This document shows, in pieces, positions 20,561 to 31,260 of a stretch of 64,000 nucleotides of DNA. The notes under the pieces were generated by a model. That model did no database searches and was not told the origin of the DNA. It saw only the letters and a program-made list of their open reading frames with translations. The stretch spans positions 1,453,001 through 1,517,000 of the forward strand of contig JABAKD010000025.1 in assembly GCA_012845835.1 (NCBI GenBank), given 5' to 3'. Position 1 is the first letter of the stretch; every line of letters begins with the position of its first letter. Source of the DNA: Undaria pinnatifida (taxonomy: Eukaryota; Sar; Phaeophyceae; Laminariales; Alariaceae). Both the position numbers and the translations under genes were made by a program.

Positions 20561-23220
20561 GGCGTTAGGCCGTCTTCCTGCCGGTACATGTGCTGCCCTT
20601 CACGATATTGCTAGGGTCTACGCTGGAATTTTTTTCTTCTTCTTCTCTGCACATGTTCGGACAGCCACTGCCCGTTACAGAGCGCTTACTACACAGTTCG
20701 CGGAGATACTGCGCTTCACAGTTTTTACTAGTGCAGTGGAGAACAGCCCGTTTAATGCGGTACCTTTGGGGGCAAACAGCCTTTCTATTCGACTGTGGGC
20801 GTGCACATTTTTCTACAGCTGGTGTTGGTACTACACTACCCATCTTGGTGCGGTTGAAATTACCGTTACCTGTAAACACAGCAGTGATACTGCAGCAATC
20901 AGCACTACTGCAGGCGCGACTGTCCCCCTTTAGTGCGGTCGGGGGAAACTACTTTGTTTGGGAGGGTTATACTGCCCGTTTTTTTTTTAATATACGGTTG
21001 GTGCGCGAACGTATACTGTCCTACCCCCCACTACACTACTGTGGGGGCAGATGCTGCCCATTTTTATACGGTTGGCTGCGCGATCCTTCACTGTGCTTCC
21101 CCCCTACACTGCACCTAGGGTAAATGCTGCCCGTTTTAGTGCGACGAGTGTCAGCGTGTTGGGCGATCTTTCACTGTGCTCCCCCCCCTACACTACACCT
21201 AGGGTAAATGCTGCCCGTTTTGGTGCGATGAGTGTCAGCGTGTTGGGCGATCTTTCACTGTGTTCCCCCCCCTACACTACACCTAGGGTAAATGCTGCCC
21301 GTTTTGGTGCGATGAGTGTCAGCGTGTTGGGCGATCTTACACTGTGCTTCCACCCCTACACTACACCTAGGGTAAATGCTGCCCGTTTTGGTGCGATGAG
21401 TGTCAGCGTGTTGGGCGATCTTACACTGTGCTTCCACCCCTACACTACACCTAGGGTAAATGCTGCCCGTTTTGGTGCGACGAGTGTCAGCGTGTTGGGC
21501 GATCTTTCACTGTGCTCCCCCCCCTACACTACACCTAGGGTAAATGCTGCCCGTTTTGGTGCGATGAGTGTCAGCGTGTTGGGCGATCTTACACTGTGCT
21601 CCCCCCCCTACACTACACCTAGGGTAAATGCTGCCCGTTTTGGTGCGATGAGTGTCAGCGTGTTGGGCGATCTTTCACTGTGCTTCCACCCCTACACTAC
21701 ACCTAGGGTAAATGCTGCCCGTTTTGGTGCGATGAGTGTCAGCGTGTTGGGCGATCTTTCACTGTGTTCCCCCCCCTACACTACACCTAGGGTAAATGCT
21801 GCCCGTTTTGGTGCGATGAGTGTCAGCGTGTTGGGCGATCTTACACTGTGCTTCCACCCCTACACTACACCTAGGGTAAATGCTGCCCGTTTTGGTGCGA
21901 TGAGTGTCAGCGTGTTGGGCGATCTTACACTGTGCTTCCACCCCTACACTACACCTAGGGTAAATGCTGCCCGTTTTGGTGCGACGAGTGTCAGCGTGTT
22001 GGGCGATCTTTCACTGTGCTCCCCCCCCTACACTACACCTAGGGTAAATGCTGCCCGTTTCGGTGCGATGAGTGTCAGCGTGTTGGGCGATCTTACACTG
22101 TGCTTCCACCCCTACACTACACCTAGGGTAAATGCTGCCCGTTTTAGTGCGATGAGTGTCAGCGTGTTGGGCGATCTTACACTGTGCTTCCACCCCTACA
22201 CTACACCTAGGGTAAATGCTGCCCGTTTTCGTGCGACGAGTGTCAGCGTGTTGGGCGATCTTTCACTGTGCTCCCCCCCCTACACTACACCTAGGGTAAA
22301 TGCTGCCCGTTTGGGTGCGATGAGTGTCAGCGTGTTGGGCGATCTTTCACTGTGTTCCCCCCCTACACTACACCTAGGGTAAATGCTGCCCGTTTTGGTG
22401 CGATGAGTGTCAGCGTGTTGGGCGATCTTACACTGTGCTTCCACCCCTACACTACACCTAGGGTAAATTCTGCCCGTTTTGGTGCGATGAGTGTCAGCGT
22501 GTTGGGCGATCTTACACTGTGCTTCCACCCCTACACTACACCTAGGGTAAATGCTGCCCGTTTTGGTGCGATGAGTGTCAGCGTGTTGGGCGATCTTACA
22601 CTGTGCTTCCCCCCCTACACTACACCTAGGGTAAATGCTGCCCGTTTTGGTGCGATGAGTGTCAGCGTGTTGGGCGATCTTTCACTGTGCTTCCACCCCT
22701 ACACTACACCTAGGGTAAATGCTGCCTGTTTTGGTGCGACGAGTGTCAGCGTGTTGGGTGACCTTTCACTGTGCTCCCCTCCTACACTACACCTAGGGTA
22801 AATGCTGCCCGTTTTGGTGCGATGAGTGTCAGCGTGTTGGGCGATCTTACACTGTGCTTCCCCCCCTACACTACACCTACGGTAAATGCTGCCTGTTTTG
22901 GTGCGATGAGCGTCGGCGTGTTGGGCGAACCCTTTTTATGATAACCCCTACATTACACCTAGGGTAAATGCTGCCCGTTTTGGTCCGATGAGCGTGGGCG
23001 TTTTGGGCGACGCTCTCCTGTGCTACCTCCCCCAGCCTAGGTCGAATGATGCCTGTTTAAGTGCGATGGCTGCAGACGTACCTTTACTGTGTTGCACCCC
23101 CTGCACTGCGGTTGGGGTCAGTGCTGCCCAGTTTTGGCTCCTTGTGCTGCGGTTCGTGCGGGCGTTACCCATATACCCTACGGTCAGACTGGGCGCTGCT
23201 CTTATGTTGCGGTTGTGATG
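20560..23220 (+). repeat. 84-bp satellite array with diverged edges
   Basis: Units such as CTACACCTAGGGTAAATGCT, then GCCCGTTTTGGTGCGATGAG, then TGTCAGCGTGTTGGGCGATC repeat about 22 times between 21110 and 22960 with a period of exactly 84 bp, except for 83-bp units near 22353 and 22780. Outside the core, 20560-21110 and 22960-23220 hold increasingly degenerate units. Because 84 is divisible by 3, a 443-codon frame stays open (28-residue unit with the core RVNAARFGAMSVSVLGDL), and the minus strand is partly open too. There is no signal peptide or anchored start. Confidence 0.92.
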
Positions 23221-23368
23221 ATTGGTACCTTGTTACTGCTGTACTCCTCTTATACGGCTAGTTGACGTGGCTGCTACCATCATTGAGGCTGGATGGAGTC
23301 AAGGCCCATATTGTTGCTGTTTGCTGAAACACAGATATACCGCTACTTGGAGCAGGAACACCACAACA

Positions 23369-23822
23369 ATGAAACCCATCCAAACGATCTCAAATTCGGA
23401 TACCTACAGGCCTTTCGAGGCCGTATCTTAACAATATAGACTAGTCTATATATATATATATGCAAAAGAGAAGAAAGTGTGTAAAAAAGTTGTTTTTCGG
23501 GGGGGCGGGTAGTTAAGCGTATGCTATCCCAGTCCGCGGGCGCCCTCTGTTAAATTAAAGGTGGGGGACACAGAGTGCCCCCTGCAGGTCTGCCAATTGA
23601 GCAGGTCCTCGGAGAGTACTCACTTTCGTTCCTTCGTAGAGATATAGCTTTATTCGTTTCCACCAGAGCCCGGGATAGCTTCTGAGATCGGAGGCGCGTG
23701 CCTCCGATCTAATTCCTAAATTCCCCGAAAAATAACCGCCAACCATATCATACGAAACCCATCCAGATGATCTCAAATTCGGATACCTACAGGCCTTTCG
23801 AGGCCGTATCTCAACACTAGCC
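23369..23822 (+). repeat. Pair of 65-70 bp direct repeats flanking about 310 bp
   Basis: GAAACCCATCCA followed by GATCTCAAATTCGGATACCT and ACAGGCCTTTCGAGGCCGTA occurs at 23369-23440 and 23751-23821 with few differences. The interval holds an AT microsatellite (23443-23461), a G run at 23500 and a short palindrome GATCGGAGGCGCGTGCCTCC. It could be a remnant with short LTRs or a simple duplication. Confidence 0.65.
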
Positions 23823-24331
23823 CACCCTGATGAGTCGCATGTGCAGAAATATGGGAGATTCGGGGAAACTCCGGTTCTACGAACTAGACCATGAGTCGAA
23901 GATTCGGCTCCTCAAACCCCACTCCCACAACTCTAACCGTCTGGCTATGGAGCCAGGAACACGCGAGCCGTATCTTAACACCTCGATGCATGAAACAATT
24001 ATTGGTATTTCCCAGGTGAGGGATTGGTATATCCCAGGTGAGGGACTGAGCTACGTTTTGGAGTGTGGGCTACTTAGCTAATAGGTCTACCGGATTCGTA
24101 CGCAAGTTCCCGTGTACTCCATTTATATGTGGCAGGACAGTATATGTGGCAGGACAGCAGAGGTCTAGTCCAGGCCTGATGCTCGGGTTACTAGTGCTGT
24201 CAAGTCATGATGAAACATGCGGTGTATGTCGATCGCTACTGTTCCGAAGTGATCTCTCCTCCGGAATGATCTCCCTTCCGCTCTTGATGTGATGCGAAGG
24301 CACACTCACACACCTGTACTGGTACTGGTCA

Positions 24332-26020
24332 CAAAAAAAAAAGGATCGAACTGATTGCAACAATTACAGAGGGATCTCGCTTGTTGCCCACGCAGGCAAA
24401 ATATTGTTGAAAATCGTTGCGTCCCGCCTTAGCAACTACTGCGAGGCCGAGGAAATACTTCCTGAAGAACAGTGCGGCTTCCGTCCCGCACGGTCGACGG
24501 TCGACATGCTGTTTGTCGTGCGCCGGTTGCAAGAGCTCGGACGACAGAGGAAAATCCCCCTGTACATGTGCTTCATCGATCTGCAGAAAGCGTACGACTC
24601 TGTCGACCGGGAACTGTTGTGGGAGGTACTCACACGCCTTGGCGTACCAACCAAGATGCTTACAGTTATCCGCAACTTCCACGAAGGCATGCGGGCTCGC
24701 GTGCGTGCGGATGACGGCGAGCACTCGGATTGGTTTAATGTCACCCAGGGGCTGCGGCAAGGCTGCGTGCTATCACCGTTACTGTTCAACGTGTTCTTCG
24801 CTGCTGCGATACACGTCGTGCTGGTACGCTTCAGCAAAGACAAAAGCATCGTAAGGGATTTGGTTCACCTCGAAGAGGGCAGTGCAGTCGGAAAAGAGGA
24901 ACCGTTGGCATGCGTGCAAAGGGCTGTGTGGGGCATGTTGTACGCAGATGACGCAGGAATTGTTTCGAAGTCGGCGGAAGGCCTTGCTAAAATGATGACA
25001 GTCATCGTGACTGTCTTCGAAGCAGCAGGCCTCACGGTATCGGAAAAGAAGACAGAGACGATGCTGCTACGAACACCGGACCAGACATCCCTCGCCCCAC
25101 CGCTCGCGATCGAAGCATCAGGCCAGAGGTATAAACAGACGACCCAGTTTTTATACCTAGGCGGCATTATCCACGAAAGCGCTGACCTCTCGCTCGAAAT
25201 CGAACGACGGATCCGTCTCATGCGGGCATGCCTCAAACGGTTTGGCCCGGAATTGTATGACAGGACGACCGCCCCGCTTAGTCTGAAAGTCCGCATGCTG
25301 AAGGCCGAGGTCATTGAGACCCTGCTGTACGGGTGTGTGACGTGGACCCTCAATGCGGACCACTTCGCCAAGCTCCGATCAGCCCACCACGAAGTCCTTT
25401 TGTGAGTCATTGGCTTCCAGCGCCGATTACGCACCGACCACACCACCCTCTCGTACGCGAAGGCCCTCAGGATGACACGATGCGAGAGCATCGAAACGAC
25501 CATCCGTAAACGGCGGCTCTTCTTTGCCGGGGCCCTGGTGCGACAACACAAGGGGCGACTGCCCCGTCGGTTGATGTTCGGGACGATCGCTGGTGGGGAG
25601 AACCCGAAACCAGGCGGACAACTCAAGACTTGGCCTAGAGCCATAGCTGAGGACCTTAGGGTGTTCAAAGCCAACGAGGGATCAACGGAACACTCCCCCT
25701 TAGTTTTTGGAGTTGGGACCGCGCTGTGGCCCACTGCAGCAAAAAAGGTGGGCAAGTGGTACCGGGGGGTCCTCGAAGCAGCTGAACGGTTCATGGGCAG
25801 GTGGCACGAGGATGAGGCAAAGCTGAGTAGACAGCGCCGCGCATCCGCCGTGGGTGGTGTCGAAGGGAACGGGGGGAGGGGGGGCAGCAGGAGGCGTAGA
25901 AGGAACACCGCACAAGGGTATGGGGGCAGGGGGGGGGACAGGAGGAGTAGAAGGGAAACCGCTGTAGATGAAAGTAGGAAGGAGACCGCAGACAGGGTAG
26001 CAAGGTACCAGGCCGACTAG
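24332..26020 (+). pseudogene. LINE reverse transcriptase, one internal stop
   Basis: The frame is continuous from the A run, with RT motifs in order: [13 protein letters not shown], the palm start [17 protein letters not shown] (first catalytic Asp), [16 protein letters not shown], and [10 protein letters not shown] with the catalytic Asp pair near 24945. A thumb/C-terminal region ([29 protein letters not shown]) follows. A TGA at 25403 interrupts LL*VIGFQRRLRT and the same frame continues to 26020. An Arg codon CGA at that CpG is the simplest ancestor. The tail is Arg/Gly-rich with runs of RRRR and RSRRE type. It would copy its own RNA onto nicked DNA; this copy is dead because it lacks its N-terminal part. 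Confidence 0.85.
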
Positions 26021-26600
26021 TAGGTGGAACCTTTCTATCTATGCCACTCGTACCGCCAACTGCTGCGGCTGCTCGGAATGTGATGTCTTGGTACTTTGAT
26101 TTTTCCGTGAATTTTTTTTTTTTTTTTTTTTTTTTTTTTCTTTCTTTCTTTTCTTTCCCCTTCTTATCCTTATGAAGGGAGTCTTGCATGGTGGGTAGGT
26201 GACGAGCCTGTTTTATTTGGCCCTCCCAGTCTTCCTTCTTTTACTTGTTTCTTTTTTCCGGGGTATTTTTTCCCTTTCTTTCCCCCTTGCATGTCCATTT
26301 TGGCTCATGCTCGGGGTATGTTTCTATCTCCCGTGCTTTGGCTCCCCTTTTATTTATTTATTTATTTATTTTGTCTTGGTTTCTTTCGTTGTTTCTCTCT
26401 TTTAAAAGGTATTTTGGTTTAATGAGAAGAACACAAAGGGGGGAGGGGGGGAAACAGGAGGAGTAGAAGGAAAGCCGTCCAAGGGAATGGGGGCAGGGGG
26501 GGCAACAGGAGGAATAGGAGGGAGACCGCGGTGGACGAAGGCAGGAAGGAGATGGCAGACAGGGTAGCAAGGTACCAGGCCGACTAGTAGGTACATAGCA
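25860..26600 (+). repeat. Duplicated C-terminal/3' UTR segment in the LINE
   Basis: About 165 bp ending in GCAAGGTACCAGGCCGACTA (25863-26030) recurs at about 26436-26596, ending in the same words. Both copies encode a GNRRSRRET-type Arg-rich end. The intervening sequence has T-runs (26110-26140) and TTTA repeats. Confidence 0.7.
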
Positions 26601-27122
26601 CTTTTCGTCTTTTTCTGGGGTATTTTTTTCCCCTTTGTTCCCTCCTTGCGTGTCCAGGTTTTTGGCTCGTGTTCGGATTATTTTATTTTGGTTTTACTTT
26701 ACTTTATTTTATTTCATTTTATTATGTTTCTTTCCCGAGCTTTGGCTCTCCTTTCCGGTTGGGTTGTTTCTTCGATTTCCCCTTCATTTTGTTTGTTTCA
26801 TTTTTTGTTTTATTTTTATCTTTGTTTTTATTTGTTTTCTTATTTTGTTTGTGTTTTTTGTTTTTGTTTTTGTTTTTGTTTATTTCGTATTTCTCTCTTC
26901 CAATGTATTTCTGTTGCTGACGTATGTATGTTGTGCCTGTCGTACCCAGTACTAGGGCATGACATTGCGTTGTCGAATGCATTACGATGCATTATCTCTG
27001 TGTCGTGGCTTGTGACCACAGAGCTGATCTTTCTAGGGTGAAGAATCAGTACGGACACTGGGTGTGCTGGATGTCGACGAGTAGAAGAACGGTTTAATGT
27101 GAAGAACACACACACACACACA

Positions 27123-27767
27123 CTGGTCAGTGAGACCAACGAGTGAGATCTGGCGTTCTGTATCAGGCGTCGGGCCGTGCACACTAGATCCTAAAGGTCT
27201 TCGAACGCCCGCCTTACACACGACCAGGGGATACACAAACTAAAGCGTGGATCCAAAACCCCAGATGCCCGCACTCCTGCAGTACAGATGAAAGCTCTTG
27301 CGCTAATGCCGAGTGATCAACGGTGAGCATTTTTTTGCAGCAGAAAAACAAGAGAAACAAAAGATGAACTTGACAAGACAAAATAATTACAGCAATTTAT
27401 TGGAAAGAGATATAGATATAGGACGGCACGACCAAAACGATAAAGAAAGGACAACAGATCAGCACACCCAGAGCAACCACTAATAGTAATACAGCAAACG
27501 CCGCGCCATCCAACCAACAGTGTGGGTAGCAACCACGTCATTGGGTTTCGAATGACTGCACTGCCGTGTGAGTAAGAGCATTGCCGAATGGTCCATCACT
27601 TGCGTACTGATTGTGACGACAGAGTTTTGCCCATATACCGTCATCATTGCCCCCGTACCTAGTAAAAAAACGAAGATCAAAAATAAAGCAGATGACACCA
27701 CCCAACTGGCGTCAGGAGTGGGCAGCACTCAAAGTGTGGTCCGAACGCAACTAACTCGTACCGTGGC
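27123..27767. other. Region after the LINE, no gene seen
   Basis: Unique-looking sequence between the LINE (AC)n end and the MITE-like element. An 82-codon minus-strand frame (27480-27728) contains a hydrophobic stretch, but nothing identifies it. Confidence 0.4.
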
Positions 27768-27895
27768 GGCTACGGTTTGAAAGAATTTTTTTCAGAGAAA
27801 GTACGGATTTAAGAGAGAGGAATTGGCTTGTACTGATTAAAATTGATTTAAAAGAGAAATCCTATAGCTTCCGAGATTTTCTCTTAAATCGAACC
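27768..27895 (+). mobile_element. MITE-like element, copy 1
   Basis: This copy starts GGCTACGGTTTGAAAGA and ends TCTCTTAAATCGAACC. It shares CGGATTTAAGAGAGAGGAAT and TTGGCTTGTAC with copy 2 at 28.5 kb. Its ends are imperfectly inverted and it carries no ORF. Confidence 0.5.
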
Positions 27896-28503
27896 ATTTG
27901 GAAACCACGTGGACACACACATCACACACAGATTGTGTTCAGGCTGACAGGTCGCGAGGGTAGCGTTAGTTTCTTGGGTTTGTGTTATTTGTAGGGCGAG
28001 TTGATGTCTTGATAATGTAAAGTTTTTTTTTTCGTTGACTCGTGTTTGTCGGGGGTTTAAATCGATGGGATGAGAGGTTGAGGGTGTTGTGTTGAGGGTA
28101 CGGTGGGAGGAAGGGGTGCAGTGTGTAAACGGGTGCGTCTTTCTTGAGTGCTGGTGCATTCTTAGCCTCGTGTTGTCCTTCTAGAAGAGGTACGAGCATG
28201 AAACACACCTACTCCGGAGTATAAAACAACAACAAAACCACTACTGTACCAACTTTACGTGTCCACGTGCAAAATGTGCATCGCATGACACGACGATGAT
28301 TTATTTTCCAAGCGCAGATACACCAAAAGCGCACCACGTACAAAGGTCCACGTGCTCGCCAGCCAAGAGAATGAGCAGTGTTTAGAGGTAGCCCGACGTG
28401 GTAACGCTTGCTGCGTTACGCGACATTGAATGATACACTCTCTACGATCTCCTACGCCATATAGCTAGGACAAGAGCGTCTCTCTCTGGCGCGCTTTCGA
28501 TTT

Positions 28504-28612
28504 GGCTACGGTATAGGAGAATATTCTCTTATACCGTAGCCGAGACGGTATAAGAGAAAGCCGGATTTGAGACAGAAATTGGCTTGTACCAACCCTCTCT
28601 TAAACCGTAGCC
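28504..28612 (+). mobile_element. MITE-like element with hairpin end, copy 2
   Basis: 28504-28541 is a 19-bp inverted repeat with no spacer and one mismatch (GGCTACGGTATAGGAGAAT and ATTCTCTTATACCGTAGCC). A third end-like block, CTCTCTTAAACCGTAGCC, closes at 28612. The inner part CGGATTTGAGACAGAAATTG matches copy 1. The structure suggests one element end inserted next to, or duplicated onto, another. Confidence 0.6.
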
Positions 28613-29600
28613 GCTACTGTAACTAACTACGAGGCAGAGGGTTAGGAGTTGGGAGCATTGATGCCTGGTCTTTCATCTACTTACGACGGCGGTGTCTATA
28701 TAATATCGACATCATCACATCCATAGCCACCAAGGGTACCCAGAAGGAAACAGAAAGGGAAAAAAAGGGAAAATAAACAAAATAAGTGGACGAAAAATAA
28801 ATGGGGAAGGGAAAAGGGATAAAGCGTAAAAAGGGCGAAATCGATTTAGCGAGATCAGTGTAAAAAAAGGTGTGATGACTACGAAAATAAAGTAAATTCC
28901 AATAATTTGAGTATTACAACAACCACTACCCTATGACCGGTAGTGCACGGCACCGCCATGAACGCCTTTCAAGCGTACCGCATGATCTATATTCCCCAAC
29001 AACATCTCCTACATTTATTTAGACTAATTTAGTAGTACTTCTGTCCGCAATCAGTCCCTCTTTCTTTACTGTCAGGAAGCACTTAAATTATGCTATTTTT
29101 TTACCACATACATGTCTTCCAAGTAAATACATGATATGAGTGTTTTTCTGAGATACCTATCAGTTGCCCAACAAAGAAAACGTCAAGTAAGTCTGGATTT
29201 TCCCTCACGTCATGCAGGTTGTTTCCCAACATCGTCTACGAACCTGGTACAACGTGGTATTAGTTAATAGGCCGCGCGAACACCGGTTGGCTTACTTGAA
29301 GATCTTCCGTTTGCCAAGCGTCAAGGTTCGCCATGATAAAACGTTACTACTGTAGACTAAGTACTTCCCTGCCTCAAGCACATGCGCGACTTTCCCTCAG
29401 GAGACCACGACCACGCTTACCCACCACCCTCGATTCGATTTGGGCTGGTACGTTTTACGCATTTTAATAATGATAACAACGCGTTGTCGCTTCGGAATAC
29501 CCTAGTCTACACAACAAGATTATAATAGTGTCCTCTGCCGCACACCGTGGGTAGATCAAAACGAGCGATATTTTTATTTTGTATTTGGGACGAGGTTTCC
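28613..29600. other. AT-rich region, no gene seen
   Basis: A purine-rich A/G stretch lies at 28740-28880. No ORF above about 60 codons has any family signal, and I see no repeat ends. Confidence 0.45.
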
Positions 29601-29607
29601 CTGTCTC

Positions 29608-29730
29608 AGGTTGTTGTTGTTGTTCTCACATCAACTCGCATAATCAAGTCCGTGGTCACAGGACAGGCTCCAGTCACTCTGGAGCTGAGGAATACCCCAG
29701 GGAAAAGTATGCTCTGGTGGCTCCTCTCTG
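29608..29730 (-). mobile_element. Inverted copy of the (AAC)n-tailed retroposon end
   Basis: The minus strand reads CTCCAGAGTGACTGGAGCCT, CTGTGACCACGGACTTGATT, then the AAC tail (seen as TTGTTGTTGTTGT at 29610). It matches the 3' end of the insertion at 18.2-18.7 kb. The 5' limit is unclear; similarity fades near 29730. Confidence 0.6.
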
Positions 29731-29903
29731 CGGGGTTCTAAAGCAAACAGCACCTGTCGAATGTCGAACATGCGAAAGGATAAGTCGCCACCTCTGTTGT
29801 GAGTCTTCGAAAATACTTGCTGACCTGAAATGAAATGCATAAACAGCCTCCCGCGTTTGTTCAAACTGCTTCGCGTTATTGCCACTAGTTACTTGTACGG
29901 CTT

Positions 29904-30228
29904 GTTTCATTTTTTGTTTTATTTTTATCTTTGTTTTTATTTGTTTTCTTTTTTTGTTTGTGTTTTTTGTTTTTGTTTTTGTTTTTGTTTATTTCGTATT
30001 TCTCTCTTCCAATGTATTTATGTTGCTGACGTATGTATGTTGTGCCTGTCGTACCCAGTACTAGGGCATGACATTGCGTTGTCGAATGCATTACGATGCA
30101 TTATCTCTGTGTCGTAGCTTGTGACCACAGAGCTGATCTTTCTAGGGTGAAGAATCAGTACGGACACTGGGTGTGCTGGATGTCGACGAGTAGAAGAACG
30201 GTTTAATGTGAAGAACACACACACACAC
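29904..30228 (+). mobile_element. Short 5'-truncated copy of the LINE 3' end
   Basis: Nearly identical to 26798-27120: the TTTGTTTTTG-rich stretch, CTCTCTTCCAATGTATTT, GCATGACATTGCGTTGTCGA and the (AC)n end. It retains only 3' UTR. A possible 5-bp ACGGC target duplication flanks it (about 29896 and 30227), but this is short enough to be chance. Confidence 0.85.
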
Positions 30229-30900
30229 GGCATCGCCTAGTCTTATCCGCGACATGAAAACTACCCCGGTTATAGTTTGCGAGGGATATTATTGGACTAA
30301 TAACAAATCAGTGTAATAATAATTGCCATATCATGACTCATTTTCTGCACGATACGTGGCCTCGGCACGGCTGTCCGGCTAAACACTACTGCACTACTGC
30401 ATACACACACCGGGGGTACCAAATAGTGCGGCCCACTGCTAAGGCCTATACACAGAGTACTGGAGACTGGTGGGCCAAACCAGGTAGTATATGCTACTTA
30501 TCGATTACTGCACGCTGTTGTAGTATTGTGTTTGATTCGATGTGCCTGTGTTCTACCCATAGGCCGCCGCTGAAGATAGGGTGATATCTAACGCAGGCTG
30601 CTGTTTGTTCTTCCGAGTCTACCTACACCCGAAGGGGTACCGCAGGACAAATTTTGGTTATGGTTCTCGCCCTTCAGCATGACTTGCGGTCCCGTCACCC
30701 GGCTGCCCTCTAACCCACTACAGTGGTACGCGCCCGTCCAACGTGCATCATTGAGTAAAGTGGGAGGTGGATCGCATGTGCTTGCCTGAACTGCTGGGTG
30801 GAATGGTTACAGTGTCGTGCTATCTTGCTCTGTGATTTTCGATAAGTGTCAAGAATAATCACAATAAATGAGACGGACCTCGCACGAGTTACTGCAATGC
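30229..30900. other. Region without a recognised gene
   Basis: Short unassigned open frames only. No repeats or element ends were recognised. Confidence 0.4.
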
Positions 30901-30904
30901 GTAG

Positions 30905-31260
30905 TACAAATTTACAATCAGTGCCGGCGTCCCGGAATGATTCAGTACAGTGTCGCGTAACTATTGAGGTCGACATCGTAGGTTCGAGCCCCGCACTGGC
31001 CTTCTTCTTGCTATTGACAGTATTTAGTCATTGAAAGGCCGAAAGTGTGAGAGCGCAAGTTCGAGAAAGTTGGTGCAAATCGACGAGCATCCAAAGCTAA
31101 AAGGTGGGGATGTTCTGAACCTTATGCGCTGTAAAATGAAGGCACGTAGCTGGGAGAAGGCAGGGCACCTGTGACCACGGCTTGTCCAGAAGGTCACTGA
31201 GGGTAAGGTAGTACTCGTACGCGTTGAGCTGGGAAAAGATTGATAAAAACTAGATAATAA
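30905..31260 (+). mobile_element. tRNA-derived SINE, copy 1
   Basis: A perfect RNA polymerase III box B, GGTTCGAGCCC, lies at 30981-30991, with a degenerate tRNA-like head upstream starting near 30905. The body shares AAATCGACGAGCA, CTGAACC(C/T)TAT and CACCTGTGACCACGG followed by TTGTCCAGAAG with 61.84-62.15 kb. It ends in an A-rich GATAAAAAC stretch. It is too degenerate for a functional tRNA cloverleaf. Confidence 0.65.

Larger units (their letters stand above)
24332..27122 (+). mobile_element. 5'-truncated LINE (non-LTR retrotransposon)
   Basis: The element starts abruptly inside the reverse transcriptase, after an A10 run at about 24332. It continues through RT and C-terminal regions to stops near 26018 and 26585, then a T-rich 3' UTR, and ends at an (AC)n tract at 27105-27122. 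The endonuclease and any ORF1 are missing, as expected from incomplete target-primed reverse transcription. A 5'-truncated copy of the same last 320 bp lies at 29904-30228, which supports the 3' boundary. Confidence 0.8.

Noticed and set aside
26104..26140. T-run as a LINE poly(A) tail in reverse orientation
   Set aside because: The LINE reads plus-strand and its end is at the (AC)n tract; this T-run is internal 3' UTR.
30905..30995. Possible tRNA gene at the box B
   Set aside because: The acceptor stem and anticodon arm do not pair well and the element repeats at 61.9 kb with an A-tail, so SINE is the better reading.
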